The notes under the pieces are model-generated. The model had not been told where the DNA came from. It made no database searches and saw nothing but the letters and a program-made list of their open reading frames with translations. This document shows positions 44,700 through 56,021 of a DNA stretch of 64,000 nucleotides, piece by piece (within the stretch, counting starts at the first letter, position 1; each line of letters opens with the position of its first letter). The DNA comes from Euglena gracilis (taxonomy: Eukaryota > Euglenida > Euglenophyceae > Euglenales): contig CP154954.1 of assembly GCA_039621445.1 (NCBI GenBank), positions 74,598,265 through 74,662,264 of the forward strand. Direction: 5' to 3'. A program made the position numbers and the translations under genes.

Positions 44700-45664
44700 T
44701 GGCCTGTGGCAGACAGCCCTAAGACAATATTGGAAGGCCTTTTAAGCCTGACAATTTGGATTTTTTGGGCTGTGAGATTTATTTGAGTGCGCAAAATTGA
44801 TGTGAATTAAAATTTAGTTTTTTTAGGACCCTTGCTTCCTATTCGTGATTATTTGTGTGCATTCATGTTTGCCCATGTTGCACAAAACAGCAATACACAT
44901 GCAGAAGACAATGGAATTCTGAAACGTGTTATGTGTCTTGTGAACATACCAAACAGGTCGTCAAGGGGAAATAAACAGAACTGAAACTGTCGAACTTCAT
45001 GAGACGCTTCACTCCAAATGCCTAATATTTTGGCAAATTTTCCGACATTTGTGACCTTTCTCAGGACATTTTTGGCCTTTTTTTTTGGGCGGCCTGGAAC
45101 AATTTTTGGAACAAAAACACCTTGCTGACTGACTTTCAGTCCCCCGTGGGGCTGCATTCCTTCATCCATATCTTGCTTTGCCAGGACACCAACTTGACCA
45201 CAAGCCAGCCCCCCCGCCTGACATCCACCAGCAACGCCACAATCAGGCTGCTTTTTAGACCCGAAGAGGGGGGTCCCGCCCACCCAACCAGCCCAGCCCG
45301 GGACCCCCTTTATTCCCGACCCCGGGGGGGGGGGGGAGGGGGGTCACTCCACTCTTCGAAAAACCAGTCACAGGGGGGGGGGGGAGTCGGCCACTCTGGA
45401 ATCCAAAGGAAGTTAGACCAAAAACATGAAGAAAAAAAAAGGCCATGTCACTTTGGTGGTTTTTTGCCGACCCCCGGGGGGGGGGGGGGGGGGGCCCGGG
45501 CCAAAAACCAGTCAGTCACTCTGAAAAAACCAGTCACCCACTCCCCCCAGGGGGGGTCGCCCAGTGGTTAAGTGATTGTTTGCCCCCCCCCGGAGAGTCC
45601 AGCCCCAGACCCCACCATCCCACCCCATCCCCCCAGGGGGGGGGGGCTTTCCAAATTGAACAGT
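44700..45664. other. Noncoding intron sequence with G/C-tract repeats
   Basis: 45325-45425 matches 13115-13250 (TCCACTCTTCGAAAAACCAGT-like and CTCTGGAATCCAAAG). Long G and C tracts around 45470 and 45630. No exon-like frame. Confidence 0.5.
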
Positions 45665-45841
45665 AGCCTGGTGACGATGCGCCGAAAGGCAAGCTGGATC
45701 TTGGTGGGCTTGGGGAGGTCAGAAAGCCATGACACGGCCTCCAGGTCGAAGCACGCGATGGCCTCGGCACAGTCCTCCGCCACCTTGACGTCGGACACCT
45801 GCTTCTGGAGGGCCTGCACGTGGGCGGCAGGGCCCCTACGG
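45665..45841 (-). CDS. Exon of the PstS-cyclase gene: helical linker before the cyclase domain
   Basis: After a CCCCCAG acceptor: RRGPAAHVQALQKQVSDVKV, AEDCAEAIACFDLEAVSWL, SDLPKPTKIQLAFRRIVTRL LF. The pattern F-x-L/M-E-x-x-x-x-x-x-x-L-P-x-P-x-x-x-x-x-A-F-x-x-(I/L) matches what I remember of the helix that precedes the Y-R-P-Y-L-P segment in algal cyclases. All but a few codons end in G or C. The right-hand repeat block begins 108 bases upstream. Confidence 0.65.
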
Positions 45842-45948
45842 CTGGGGGATGCCTAATTCTGGAGATGGGGAAAATTATGCACAGCAGCACAAGAAGTGAA
45901 GCAGGTTTTTGAGTAAACTGCCCCCCAAAAGGTTGTCAAATAGTTCAG

Positions 45949-47686
45949 CAGACGTGGTTATCACACCAGCACCGCGTGGAGTGAGCAAGTTAGGTTTTTT
46001 GCTCAGAAGCTCACCGGCTTCTGCAAATCCTCCTTTTCATTCTCCCTTGCCCAGACATCAAACGAAAAACTAGCATTTGAATAACAAATATTGGCCTGCA
46101 TGATACTCAACTCAGGGCTCCAAATGAATGATGCTGGATTGGTTGAGCCGGAAATTTCGGTGCAAAATGCCAATACACTGCGATTGCCACCGGGTGATGA
46201 GATCCGAAAGCAAGGCTGCTCAGCCAACATACAGCGGGCAGGTAAATAAAAATGTATCCAGACGAGGGCAAAAAAACCTCAAAAATATGCTCCAACCCAT
46301 ATCAGGCAAATTTCACCATTTTTATCCCTGTGTGATTTCCGTCAAAAATTTCATGAAAATATTCCAACGGATATTCTGATAAGGACAACCAAAAAAGGGT
46401 CAATTTTTGCAGGTTCCTGCAATATTGTACAGCGTTTTGCAACTTCTCAAAATTCTTGTGATCTGGGTTCTTCTTTTGCAAATTCAATGGATTTTTTTTT
46501 GCGGTTAGATGCCGTATGGTCGTATAATCGTATAAATTCTAAATTTCTGAAAATTCTGTGCAATCTCTGTGCTTTCACTTTTTTTCCTTGTAAAAAGAAA
46601 GTATATTTTAAATGGCAACCTGGTGCATCCGAGGAGTCCTGGTCCCTCCGGGATTTCCGTGCATACCATAATCCAGGGATGGTGAAGAAGAACAACCCGC
46701 CAACACAGCCGGAGATAATAACTGCAATATTGATGGACGGAGTACAGGGAGGCTCTTTCTCCAGAGTGTCTCAATTTTTTTCGGGCGAGCCTGCAAATTG
46801 AATTTTGGGAGCACAACGACACTGTGGCTGAGCAACAGTTTCGAGCGACCGACAGGACACCCAAAACTTTTTTGCCCTCGTTGTTCATCGGCACGCTATT
46901 TTCTGGTCCAGCCAAGCTTGCGCCAGACTGGTGGCAAAGGAAATTTCAGTGTCCCCTGACCCCCCCCCCCTCCGCGGGCCCGCAGCTCGACTGCGAGCTG
47001 CTGGCTGCAAAAAAGGGTGCTTGCTGGCTGGACCCCCCCCCCTGGGCAGGGAGTCCGTCTGCCTCACTAAACCCCCCTGAATAGAAATCCCCCCCCTGAA
47101 TAGTGCCCCCCCCCCTCCGAATGGAAGCCTCTCCCCCTCAGTTTTCGACCAACGTTCCGCCCCTGAATAATAGGCCCCTGCCCGTGGATTGTCTGTCAAA
47201 TGGGACAGACAGCAAATGCTGTGGCTTCTTCAGCCATTGGTTAAATGAGGGTTAGGTGAGTTTACGTGTAAATGATCCCCCTGGTTCTGGGGGGGGTTAC
47301 GCATGTACCACGACCCCCCCCCCATTTCTGACAACGACCGCCCTCCCCCCCTGGTCGGGAGACTATATCGGGTGTTTCTTCATGGCTTGGCTTGAAAATA
47401 TACCCGGCCAACGTGCCTGTCAGAGGATATGGGGGGGGGCAGCAAACTCCTGCAAATGACACACAAATTGTTGTTCTTTTAGTCTTGGCTGCTTAAAAAA
47501 ATAAAACCGCAGAAGAAGCCTCACATTTGGAGAGGACGCTTTCCCTGGGCCAAAACAAATCGCCGTTTTGGAGAACCTGAGCCCCATGGGTGCGGGGGGC
47601 ATGGAGGGCTGCCTCCCTGCCTGAACCATTTGCAGCATCGTCAGCTGCACGGCAAGAGAGGGCCGCTAGGGCCGCCGCCACGGTCC
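45949..47686 (+). repeat. Second copy of the 1-1740 block
   Basis: See the entry at 1. This copy is embedded in continuous sequence between the exons at 50.3 and 45.84 kb, so it is likely the true location. A minus-strand frame near 47690-47600 (AALSCRAADDAANG) could be a small exon. Confidence 0.95.
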
Positions 47687-48354
47687 TATCCGATCAGGGA
47701 CCTTGGTTTCAGCCATGTTGGCTGAGCATCAATGGAGTGCCAACTCGGGACAAGCCGACGGTTGGGGAACTTCCCAAACAAGACGGGAGTCAACATCAAC
47801 CTGCCCCCCCCCCCCGTCAAAAAAAAGCCATGAAAAAAATATACGAAAAAATATCAATTGCGGGGTATTTATTTTTTAAGTGGCAATTTTCGGACAAACC
47901 TGTACCACAAAAAAAATGTCGGAATTCTCGGGTCAGGGGGGCAAACTGGTGGGAATGGAGGGGGGGGGGGCAATTCCCAGCGATGCCAAGCTTGTGAGTA
48001 TGGGTTCACAGATCAACTTTGGAGGGGAGGGGTAAGAACCGCATTACGTTGAGGAACTTGTTATTTGCAATTGGCAACAGTCACCCAAATCAAAACCCAC
48101 CTGAGTATTGAACTCCCTGAATTATGCAGAGCAACATTGCAACCAGATAGGGACGGGGATACAGCATTTGCCGCCTTCACCGTAGGAGAGCCAATGGCAG
48201 ACAACTGCCAAGGGGCTGCCAAGTGCCAAATGGGTGGGTAGGTTCAAGCAGACAGTTGTCAACCAATCCTGGGGGGGCGTCCTTTCTCTTTCTCAGAGTG
48301 CCTTGGCTGTGCCGACAGCACACGGCACACAGCACACCTGAGAAAGTTCACTGG
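47687..48354. other. Noncoding intron sequence
   Basis: Poly-C/G tracts and mixed sequence. No exon or full element recognised. Confidence 0.4.
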
Positions 48355-48356
48355 TA

Positions 48357-48962
48357 CCCCCCCCCTTGTCCAACGACCACTAATATTCGTCTCTGACCGG
48401 GGGGGGGGGGGCGGTCGCTAAATGGCCAATGTTCGTCTACGACCAGGGGGGAGTGGTCGTTAGACAAGCGGGGTGGCCCCAAGTCCGCCCCAAGTCGGAG
48501 GAAAATTTACCATAGATGGGGGTATATGGCCATTTTTGGGCTGTTTTTGGCCACTTATGCTATTTTTTGACTACGGTTGGCCACTTTTGGCCATTTTTTG
48601 ACATTTTTTTGGCGCTTTTGGGAATTTTTAGGCATTTTTGACGGCTTTTCGCCATGTTTGGTCGCTTTTGGCCACTTTTGGCAACTGTTGGCCACACTTT
48701 GGCCCCCTTTGCCCATTTTTGGCCACTTTGGGCTGTTTTTGGTTACTTTTGGCCATTTTTGCCTTATTTTTACTATTTTTTTGGCAACATTTTTGGCACG
48801 TTTGGCCATCCCTTGGCTATTTTAGGCCATTTTGGGTTATTTTTGACTGTTTTTAGCCAACTTTTAGCAATTTTGGCCGAACCAACATCGTATACAAAAA
48901 GATCGTCTCTGACCGGGGGGGTGGTCGTTAGACAAGCCCGGTCGTGGACAGGGGGGGGGAGG
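48357..48962. mobile_element. C-tipped TA MITE with TTGTCCAACGACC-type ends
   Basis: TA at 48355-48356 and 48963-48964. The left end is a C tract then TTGTCCAACGACCACTAA; the right side has GGTCGTTAGACAAGCCCGG and GTGGACA then a G tract. Internal GGTCGTTAGACAAG copies at 48458-48472 and 48922-48936. The middle 48530-48880 is built of TTTTGGCCA units. No gene. Confidence 0.75.
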
Positions 48963-49069
48963 TACAGGGATTCTGGCACCTGATCTTGTGACCACCCTCT
49001 GGTTGGGGGTGAGACCCGGTGGGCAGGAGGGGTGCATATTATATACATGTATATATGTCATAATACATG

Positions 49070-49291
49070 TGTATATATTATATATATATTATGATATACA
49101 TACATAGAATATATATAATAATAATAACTAAATATAATATAAAGAAGAATAATAATAATAATAATAATAGAAATAATAATAATAATAATAATAATATAAT
49201 AATAATATATAATAATATAATAATACTATAGAATAATAATAATAATAATAATCACTAATAAGAATCATAATAATAATAATAATCCTAATAA

Positions 49292-49334
<43 letters not shown>

Positions 49335-49335
49335 A

Positions 49336-49369
<34 letters not shown>

Positions 49370-49422
49370 CATAATAATCATAATAATAATAACATAATAT
49401 AATAATAATAATAATAATAATC

Positions 49423-49454
<32 letters not shown>

Positions 49455-49522
49455 CATCTTAATAATAATAATCATAATAATAATAATAATAATAATAATC
49501 ATCATCATCATCATCATCATCA
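49070..49522 (+). repeat. ATA/AAT trinucleotide microsatellite
   Basis: About 400 bases of AAT units with some ATC, ending in eight ATC units. Poly-I/Y frames are artefacts. Confidence 0.97.
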
Positions 49523-49524
49523 TA

Positions 49525-49771
49525 CCCCCCCCCCTAGTCGTATGACCGGGTTCCTGCAACCTGTGACCGGGGGGGGGGGTCATAACACCCCCATAACCTG
49601 CAACCTGTGACCGGGGGGTGGTCAAAACGAGGGGGCGGTCGCAGGTAAGGTGGTGTTAAATTTTTCGCAACCTGCAACCTGTGACCGGGGGTCATAACAC
49701 CCCCATGACCTGCAACCTGTGACCGGGGGGTGGTCATTAATGAGGGGTGGTCATACGACTAGGGGGGGGGG
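49525..49771. mobile_element. C-tipped TA MITE with perfect 23-bp inverted ends
   Basis: Ten C then TAGTCGTATGACC at the left is mirrored exactly by GGTCATACGACTA and ten G at the right, with TA on both sides (49523-49524 and 49772-49773). Inside are four GCAACCTGTGACCGGGG units and CATAACACCCCCAT. Clean example of the family. It landed in the trinucleotide array. Confidence 0.92.
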
Positions 49772-49789
49772 TAATGATAATAATTAATA

Positions 49790-50075
49790 AATATACAAAA
49801 ATTACATATGCACTTATTACATATACATATAATTAACGTTAAGCAGTGATTTTCTCTGCTATTTTTTTTCAAAAAAATACAAACATAATAAATGGGCTGA
49901 GCTTGAACCGAGTGTTATTCTTTTGTGTCTTTTGTTCACTTTGAATATATCGGAAGTGGTGGGGATTTGGTGTCATTTGCCATGATGCCATAGTGTCATC
50001 TGCGTCTTTTGTCAAGCTGCCACCCCGAAAGGCAAACAAACCATAATTGGACCATGTTGGGCTTTTATTGGGTTT
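49790..50075. other. AT-rich noncoding sequence
   Basis: No exon, repeat or element recognised. Confidence 0.4.
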
Positions 50076-50079
50076 GGCC

Positions 50080-50290
50080 CCACCTCATTTCTGAGTCAAA
50101 GGCAGTCATTCGAGCATCTGCAAGCAGTGCCAGCCCGTAGTCCTGCAGCGCTGCATTCGTCATATCGTCGCCGAAAGCCCAAAGGAGAAACGCCAGCGTC
50201 ACGGCTTGGACTGAGTCGGGATCGTCCGTGGCGTTGGACTGAGTTGGGCACTGTGGTGTCGGCTGCACACCCCCCGCCTGCCTGGCGGTG
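50080..50290 (-). CDS. Exon of the PstS-cyclase gene: C-terminal part of the PstS-like domain
   Basis: Minus-strand frame: SNATDDPDSVQAVTLAFLLW, AFGDDMTNAALQDYGLALL and ADARMTAFDSEMR. PstS-type binding proteins end with a helix of the form F-x-x-W-A-(L/F)-x-x-G-Q, then G-Y-x-P-L-P and a closing helix; LAFLLWAFGDDMTNAALQDYGLALLADA follows that pattern. It comes after the YPLVFPVYLIV exon in transcription order, as in the family. In the predicted receptor this domain would face outside the cell and bind phosphate or a similar anion. Boundaries are approximate. Confidence 0.6.
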
Positions 50291-50404
50291 CGGAGAAAAG
50301 AACGCACACACTGCAATGGTTTGTGTTTTGTGGTTTGCGTAATGGTTGGTGGTTTGCACTAAAAGAAACTGGCTCCACACATGCAAAAAAGCCATTTCAA
50401 AACA

Positions 50405-50900
50405 TGGCACCCCCCCTGGGCAACTGTCGCGCGACAAATTGGGCAGCATGGAGGGGGGGGTGACAATTTTCCGGGGCGACAATTTGGCAAGCACAGAGGG
50501 GAGTGACAATTGCCTGGGGGCGTCAATTACCCGGGGGCGTCAATTGCCCACCCATATAGGCCACATTAAAACCAAATGACCAAGAACACCATCTGAAACA
50601 CAAGTGAACACACAAAAAATGCAGCTATGGTCGTGATATTGTGAAGATCATTTGGTATGTGACAGTTCTTAGCACATTGTAGCGAAATAGAAGACCAATC
50701 GAGGCGTGTCGGCGAAAAGAAAGTTCACAGACATCTTCTGTGGAGGGGGGGGGTGACAAATTGGGCAGCACGGAGGGGGGTAACAGATTGGGCAGCATGG
50801 AGGGGGGTAAGAAATTGGGCAGCACGGAGGGGGGTGACAAATTGGCCGGCACAGCAGGGTGACAATTGCCCGGGGGCGTCAATTGCCGGGGGGGGGGGAT
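50405..50900 (+). repeat. Two blocks of a GGCAGCACGGAGGGGGGTGACAAATT minisatellite
   Basis: Units of 27-33 bases built on GGCAGCA(C/T)GGAGGGG and TGACAA(A/T)TTG, at 50405-50555 and 50740-50900, with GGGGGCGTCAATTGCC ends. The first block has a CAACTGTCGCGCGACAAATTG palindrome at 50419-50440. Confidence 0.75.
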
Positions 50901-51179
50901 ATTCTTCTTTCAAAACAAGCCTTTTTAAAGAAATAATAAACTGAGCATTTGCCAGCGACTGACCATTGCCGGCGACTGATGACACCTGCAAATGACCTGC
51001 GATGTTCTACATATTAGGGGGGAAATACCCCAAAAAAGGAGAATACGGACAGGTCTATCTGAGCACTGTCCATGTCAAGACGGACAGGTCAATGCCAAGG
51101 AGCTGCAACGTCACCGTGGCTGTTTCTTTGCCTGACCCATTTTGTGGCCTTCGCCGGTCATATGGCACCCCAGAAACAG

Positions 51180-51274
51180 TCGCCAGAGGAGGCCTGGTCT
51201 GGACAATGAGATATACGGGGAACACCAGCGGGTAGCAGGCGGGGTCGGAGGCGGCGTCCAAGTCAAGTCCCGCA
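51180..51274 (-). CDS. Exon of the PstS-cyclase gene: late PstS-like strand
   Basis: After a CCCCCCAG acceptor: AGLDLDAASDPACYPLVFP then VYLIVQT. In PstS-type proteins the segment A-x-x-Y-P-(I/L)-x-x-P-x-Y-x-L-(I/V) precedes the last helices; DPACYPLVFPVYLIV is a close match. The exon lies 0.9 kb upstream of the one encoding the final helix, in the right order. The donor was not settled (the frame stays open to 51055). Upstream exons of the domain were not found in the window, so the gene's 5' part is missing or unrecognised. Confidence 0.62.
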
Positions 51275-51389
51275 CTGGGGGGTCACTGTGGGCCCAGCCG
51301 CAACGACGTGAAAAAGCACTGACAACAACCTTGGGGGCACCCGGAAGGAAAGGCAGCGCGACTTCCAACATTAGGCCAGCTTAAAAAAA

Positions 51390-51779
51390 ATGTGTCCCCC
51401 CCTCTTGCCCACCGACTGGGTTCTCACAACCCCCGGCAGTGTGTAATTGTGTACACAAATAACCATGAATACGGATTTTCATCCCCATGGGAGAGAAAAT
51501 GACAACTCAGGGTTTCGGGAGAACAAAAAAAAACAGAAACAAACGCAGCGGCAGCACTGCCGTGGCAATTGACATTGCCGTGGCCATTGACACTCTCCAA
51601 AATTGAACTGTCTTAATGAACATCAACCGCCATGTGACACGGACAGACAACTGGTACACAATAAGTCACCAACTGATACACTGGTCAGCCACGGTCAGGT
51701 CAGGGCTTGGTGTTCTTGAAAGTTAAGGACTGTCTATTGAAACGTGTTCCATGAGTGGCTCTATTCACACAAGGCTTAC
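51390..51779. other. Noncoding sequence
   Basis: 51395-51440 resembles the left end of the element at 3270 (CCCCTCTTGCCCACCGACTGGG). Otherwise nothing recognised. Confidence 0.4.
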
Positions 51780-52343
51780 ATAGTTTGTGCCTTCCACACT
51801 AAATGCATTTGCGTGTTAGCGCAATATGTCTGCTCACCGCAACTTTAAAAATTGTAGTTTTACACTGCGCTTTGCGCAAGAAAACCACGAGACTGTGTCC
51901 TTGTACATAGCTATCACGATTGCGCGGACGCGCAAGGAAATAATTTTACGAGGTGTATAATAACATTATTGTGCAAGTGCGGCAATGGTCACCCACACGT
52001 TGAATCACAAAAAAAGTCAAAAATTTGCGCCAAAGCGCAAATGCATTTTTTTGTACAACAAAAATGCCAAAGCGCAAATGCACAATGGAGTCCCCTCGTT
52101 TCATCACCCGCCGCTTGGTGTTCATGCACACTGGGACCCGGGAGCGCTGTGCCCGTAGACCGTGCAGTTCCAGGTCGTTGGTTTCGTCCCCAGGCCCTGG
52201 GGTGCAGGGAGACACTATTTTCGGACTGTCCTGAGTCTGAGGCCACGGTATGCAAAAACCAATTTTTTTTTGGATTTGCGCGTTAGCGTTGGCGTTGGCA
52301 TTACAATCATTTTCAAAGCTAAATGCGAGTTAAGCTGCCTAAG
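51780..52343. mobile_element. E2: short CCTAAG-ended element with TTTGCGC palindromes
   Basis: Six TTTGCGC-loop-GCGCAAA palindromes lie between 51806 and 52290 (for example ATTTGCGCCAAAGCGCAAAT at 52023). The right end GCGAGTTAAGCTGCCTAAG at 52325-52343 matches the E3 end. The left end is uncertain; CTTACATAGTTTGTGCC at 51775 is a weak candidate. The flank after the right end is TCCCT, with no matching copy found. Probably a nonautonomous relative of E3. Confidence 0.55.
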
Positions 52344-52589
52344 TCCCTGTCGTGGCACAATAATTTACATTACATTACAAAAATTTGAGAATATTTAGTA
52401 TTTAATAAATTGTATTCAATTTTAAATCATATTTAATATTTAATAAATTTTATACAATTTAATCCAAATATTAACAAATATATCAATTGTCTGTCATTGG
52501 GAACAATCCCTGGGCCCATACACATCCCCTTGGAGGTGGAAATGTCGACCATGCTGGGGTTGGCAAAAAGAAGCCTGCCCCCGTGTTTC

Positions 52590-53530
52590 CAGGAGCACCA
52601 ATTTTTGGACCCGTGTTTTTTTCTTGCATTTTGGGACCCATATGGGAGGTCCCCCCAAAACCCCCATTTTTTCACGCCTTCCAAAATTCAACATTTTCTC
52701 AAAATTTTGATTCTGAGAGGTTTTTGAAGCCAAAAAATGCCATTGAAAGTCCAAAAAATTTCAAAGAGAAAAATTGTCAGTAAAATTTGATTGTGCCAAA
52801 ATTTCGGGCACTTTTTTTGACGTTAATTTTTATCACCTCCCTCCTACCCCCCCCCCCCTATGTCCAACGACCAGTAACCTCTGTCCTCCGACCGGGGGGG
52901 TGGTCGTTGGACATAGGGTAGTGACCAAAAAGGTGTCCTCTGACCGGGGGGGGTGGTCGTTGGACATGGGGTCAAAAAAAAGTTGGTGGGCACCCGGGTC
53001 CCTAACCACCCAAAAATGCCCTAATTTTCCCTTCCGGCGCTTCGCGCCGAAAATTTTGGGCAATTTTGACAAATTTTTGTCCAAAAAGTGTCAAAAATGG
53101 CATTTTGGCAAAATTTTTGGCCAATTTCTGGGCAAAATTTTTCGTCCCGGCGCTTTGCGCCGGGACCAAAAATTTGGTCAAACCTCCGAAAAGGTGTCCT
53201 CCGACCGGGGGGGTGGTCATTGGACATAGGGGGGTCGTTGGACATAGGGGGGGGTAAAAACTACCAATTTTTAACCCTGAAATTTTTGAGATTTTTTTGT
53301 GAAAAAAGTTGTTTTCCATCAAAAAATCATATATATATATATGTATATATTGGGCTCGATTTTCAAAAACAATCAAAAAATTTTCGGCCAAATCCCTGTT
53401 TTCCTGAAATTGGTGAAAATGCTGTGGTGGGCGGGGGTGTCGACACATCCCCCCCCCTCCTGGGTGGGGGGGTCGACCCCCCAACCAGGCCTTCCCGTTC
53501 TGACCTGCCCCCCCCCCCGGTCGGTTGTTG
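52590..53530 (-). repeat. Inverted copy of 8315-8945, split by a MITE
   Basis: Both halves match the inverse of 8315-8945. The C-tipped MITE at 52847-53254 sits exactly at the break. Confidence 0.85.
52847..53254. mobile_element. C-tipped TA MITE, TATGTCCAACGACC ends (copy 1)
   Basis: The left end is a C tract then TATGTCCAACGACC and the right end is GGTCGTTGGACATA then a G tract, with TA on both sides (52845-52846, 53255-53256). Inside, CCTCCGACCGGGG occurs three times and GGCGCTTCGCGCC / GGCGCTTTGCGCC stems bracket a TTTTGGCC(A)-rich core. The empty site is visible at 8640, where TTAAAAAG/CTTTTTAA is uninterrupted. Confidence 0.9.
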
Positions 53531-53786
53531 TAGGTGAACTAATAAAATTTACTGCCACAGGGATTTTGGCACCCGGTGTCGTGAGTTTTCAGTTGAGGGT
53601 TGTTGTGCTTGAACGACAACCAAATCCTGGCTTTCACATCCGACTGTGAACTCTTTTAAAAAAGCAAAAAAATCGCGATCTGCTTCTAATTAAAACTGAA
53701 ATTTATTTGTCGTGTGTACACTGTGAATTAAGTATCTCTCTTTCAGTGAGCACAATTTGTTGACAAATATCTACTGTCTCCTTGTA

Positions 53787-54205
53787 CCCCCCCCATATGT
53801 CCAATGACCGGTAACCTCTGTCCTCTGACCGGGGGGGGGGTGGTCGTTGGACATAGGGTAATGACCAAAAAGGTGTCCTCTGACCGGGGGGGTGGTCGTT
53901 GGACATGGGGTCAAAAGAAAGTTGGTGGGTACCCGGGTCTTTACCCACCCAAAAATGCCCAAATTTTCCCTTCCAGCGCTTCGCGCCAAAAATTTTGGGC
54001 AATTTTGACAAATTTTTGTCCTTTTTGTCCAAAAAGTGTCAAAAATGGCATTTTGGCTAAATTTTTGGCCAATTTTTGGGCAAAAATTTTCATTCCGGCG
54101 CTTCGCGCCGGGACCAAAAATTTGGTCAAACCTCCGAAAAGGTGTCCTCTGACCGGGGGGGTGGTCATTGGACATAGAGGGGTCGTTAGACATGGAGGGG
54201 GGGGG
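53787..54205. mobile_element. C-tipped TA MITE, TATGTCCAATGACC ends (copy 2)
   Basis: About 90 percent identical to 52847-53254 and in the same orientation. TA at 53785-53786 and 54206-54207. Confidence 0.9.
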
Positions 54206-54583
54206 TACTTGCACCACCCTACAACCTCTCCTTCATTTGCTGTCTGATTGGTACCCCGGACATTCTTATCACAGCAGTTGAGAGTCTCTCTCCCCGGGTT
54301 TGACTGCAACCGCCGGTTTCTTTTCTGTTTTTGTGTGTGTGTTTAGTAGTTTAATCGATGCTCCCCCAGAGTTCACACTGAATTTGAATTGTTTTTGAAT
54401 ACTGATGAGAAAATGATACATTCAAGTCCCTGTGTGATATCAGAAACATTGTGATGTTTGCTTTCAGTCCAACTCCCCACTTTTCATTGACACCGATACT
54501 CAGTGTCTATCGCCTTGTTTTCTCTGACGTTCCTTTGGCCTGTTGTGTTAGAACGAAGAGTTTCAGAAAATGTATCCCTCTGT

Positions 54584-54627
54584 GCAGCAATTACCCATTG
54601 CGCCTGCGCGCAATGGGTAATTGCTGC
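54584..54627. other. Perfect 20-bp-arm hairpin
   Basis: GCAGCAATTACCCATTGCGC and its exact inverse are separated by CTGC. Longer and more perfect than the palindromes of E3 nearby, which share only the GCGC centre. It could mark an element end, a structured RNA or a very young foldback. Confidence 0.85.
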
Positions 54628-55189
54628 TGTGTGTGTGGTTAACACTGTTTGTGTGTTACCATGTCGTCAAAATGCAGTGCAAGTTGTTTTTTTACCATAA
54701 CTCATAGTGCCTTTACAACATAACCTTCAGTGTCTTTACAATGCACCATTTTCACCGCACACAATTGCACTTTAATGCAAATGTGTCGGGTTTCCAAGCT
54801 TTAGCCTCATTTGAAACACGAAAATGAAAGCATATGAAACATTTTCCTGATCATGATTCGAGATGGATTCAGCTGAAATTCTGATCAGTCACAGGAGTTT
54901 CAAAAAACCCATCACTGACAGGTTACTTACATTAACCTTCTTAAAGCTGTATGCAATTACATTTGCGCGAGGATGTACAAAGATGTCCAAGATTTTGTCC
55001 ATAGCATGGACTTTTGACAAACCGCATAATGGGCAGAAGCCAAAATATACAATGGGCGGATGCCAAAATGTATAATGGGCGGATGCCAAATCACTTTGTC
55101 CCTAGCGAAGGACTTTTCACAAAAAGACTACGGTCCTGTACAATATTTTTATTACACTTGGAGCTGGCCGCTGCGCTGTGTATGCTGTT

Positions 55190-55634
55190 GCATCTGAAAC
55201 AGCCCCACCAGCGTTCTCGCGGCCGCAGTGAGTATGTACGGACACTATCAGTCGCCCTGCTGATGTGGATTGACTGGCACAACTGGCTGCCGGCTTGCTA
55301 CTTCTCAGAGGAGATGAACGAGACCTCCTTGAGCAGGCTGGGCAGCTCTCTGAGGAAGCATCCAGGGGCGTCAACAACGGAAGACGTGATGGATCTGTTC
55401 CTGCTAGTGCGCCCTGGAAGGCGAGCATTCAAGAAAATCTCTGCTGGAGGAGTGGAGGCGCAGTGGTTGGCCGTCTGTCTGCAAACCTGAACAACCCTGC
55501 TGGAGCGCAGTGCAGACCACCCCGCCGACGGACAACCCAAAAGGCTGGTGGCCGAGCTGGTGAGGTACGCGTCGCTGCATCCCACGCTCAGGCCGGTGCC
55601 GACCCGCTGTCAACGCACGAAGCAATCTCACCAC
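55190..55634 (+). CDS. E3 gene: probable exon with an in-frame TGA
   Basis: Frame: SEYVRTLSVALLMWIDWHN, WLPACYFSEEMNETSLSRLG, then through VRPGRRAFKKISAGGVEAQ to CLQT, TGA (55488-55490), then TTLLERSADHPADGQPKRLV and AELVRYASLHPTLRPVPT in the same frame. Codon bias continues past the TGA, so the stop is probably a mutation or an error, as at 29843 in E1. No domain is recognised. Confidence 0.45.
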
Positions 55635-55679
55635 GGCCGGAGGAGTGGCAGGGTCCTCCATCACTGACGTCAGGCAACG

Positions 55680-55810
55680 GTCCTCTGGGCACTGTGAAGC
55701 AGGTGGAAGTGGTGCTACACAGCAGCCTGGTGACTCTGCTGAAGGACAAAGAGCAGCAGTCTCCCGAAGTGCGCGCAGAGCTGGACGCCCTCTGCAGAGT
55801 GCGCCGGTGA
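55680..55810 (+). CDS. E3 gene: probable exon, helical
   Basis: Frame: GPLGTVKQVEVVLHSSLVTL then LKDKEQQSPEVRAELDALC RVRR, ending TGA at 55808-55810. It is a different frame from the previous exon. A donor may precede the stop codon (GCGCCG|GTGAGC), which would make this an internal exon. Confidence 0.4.
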
Positions 55811-56021
55811 GCAGATGCGAAGAGCATTCAGCGTCGGTGGGACCAGGTCACCAGACGACGGCCTCCTCGTCAGACCGTGCAGCCTCCTAGTGTGTCGGCT
55901 GAGGTTCTTTTTCGTAGTGACTGGCTGACTGTTCCTTTTTATTTACCAGTTTCAGCATTGTTGGTGAAATTTGCGCCAACGCGCAAATGTGAACAAATAT
56001 GTCTGTTGTAATTCTGCGGGT

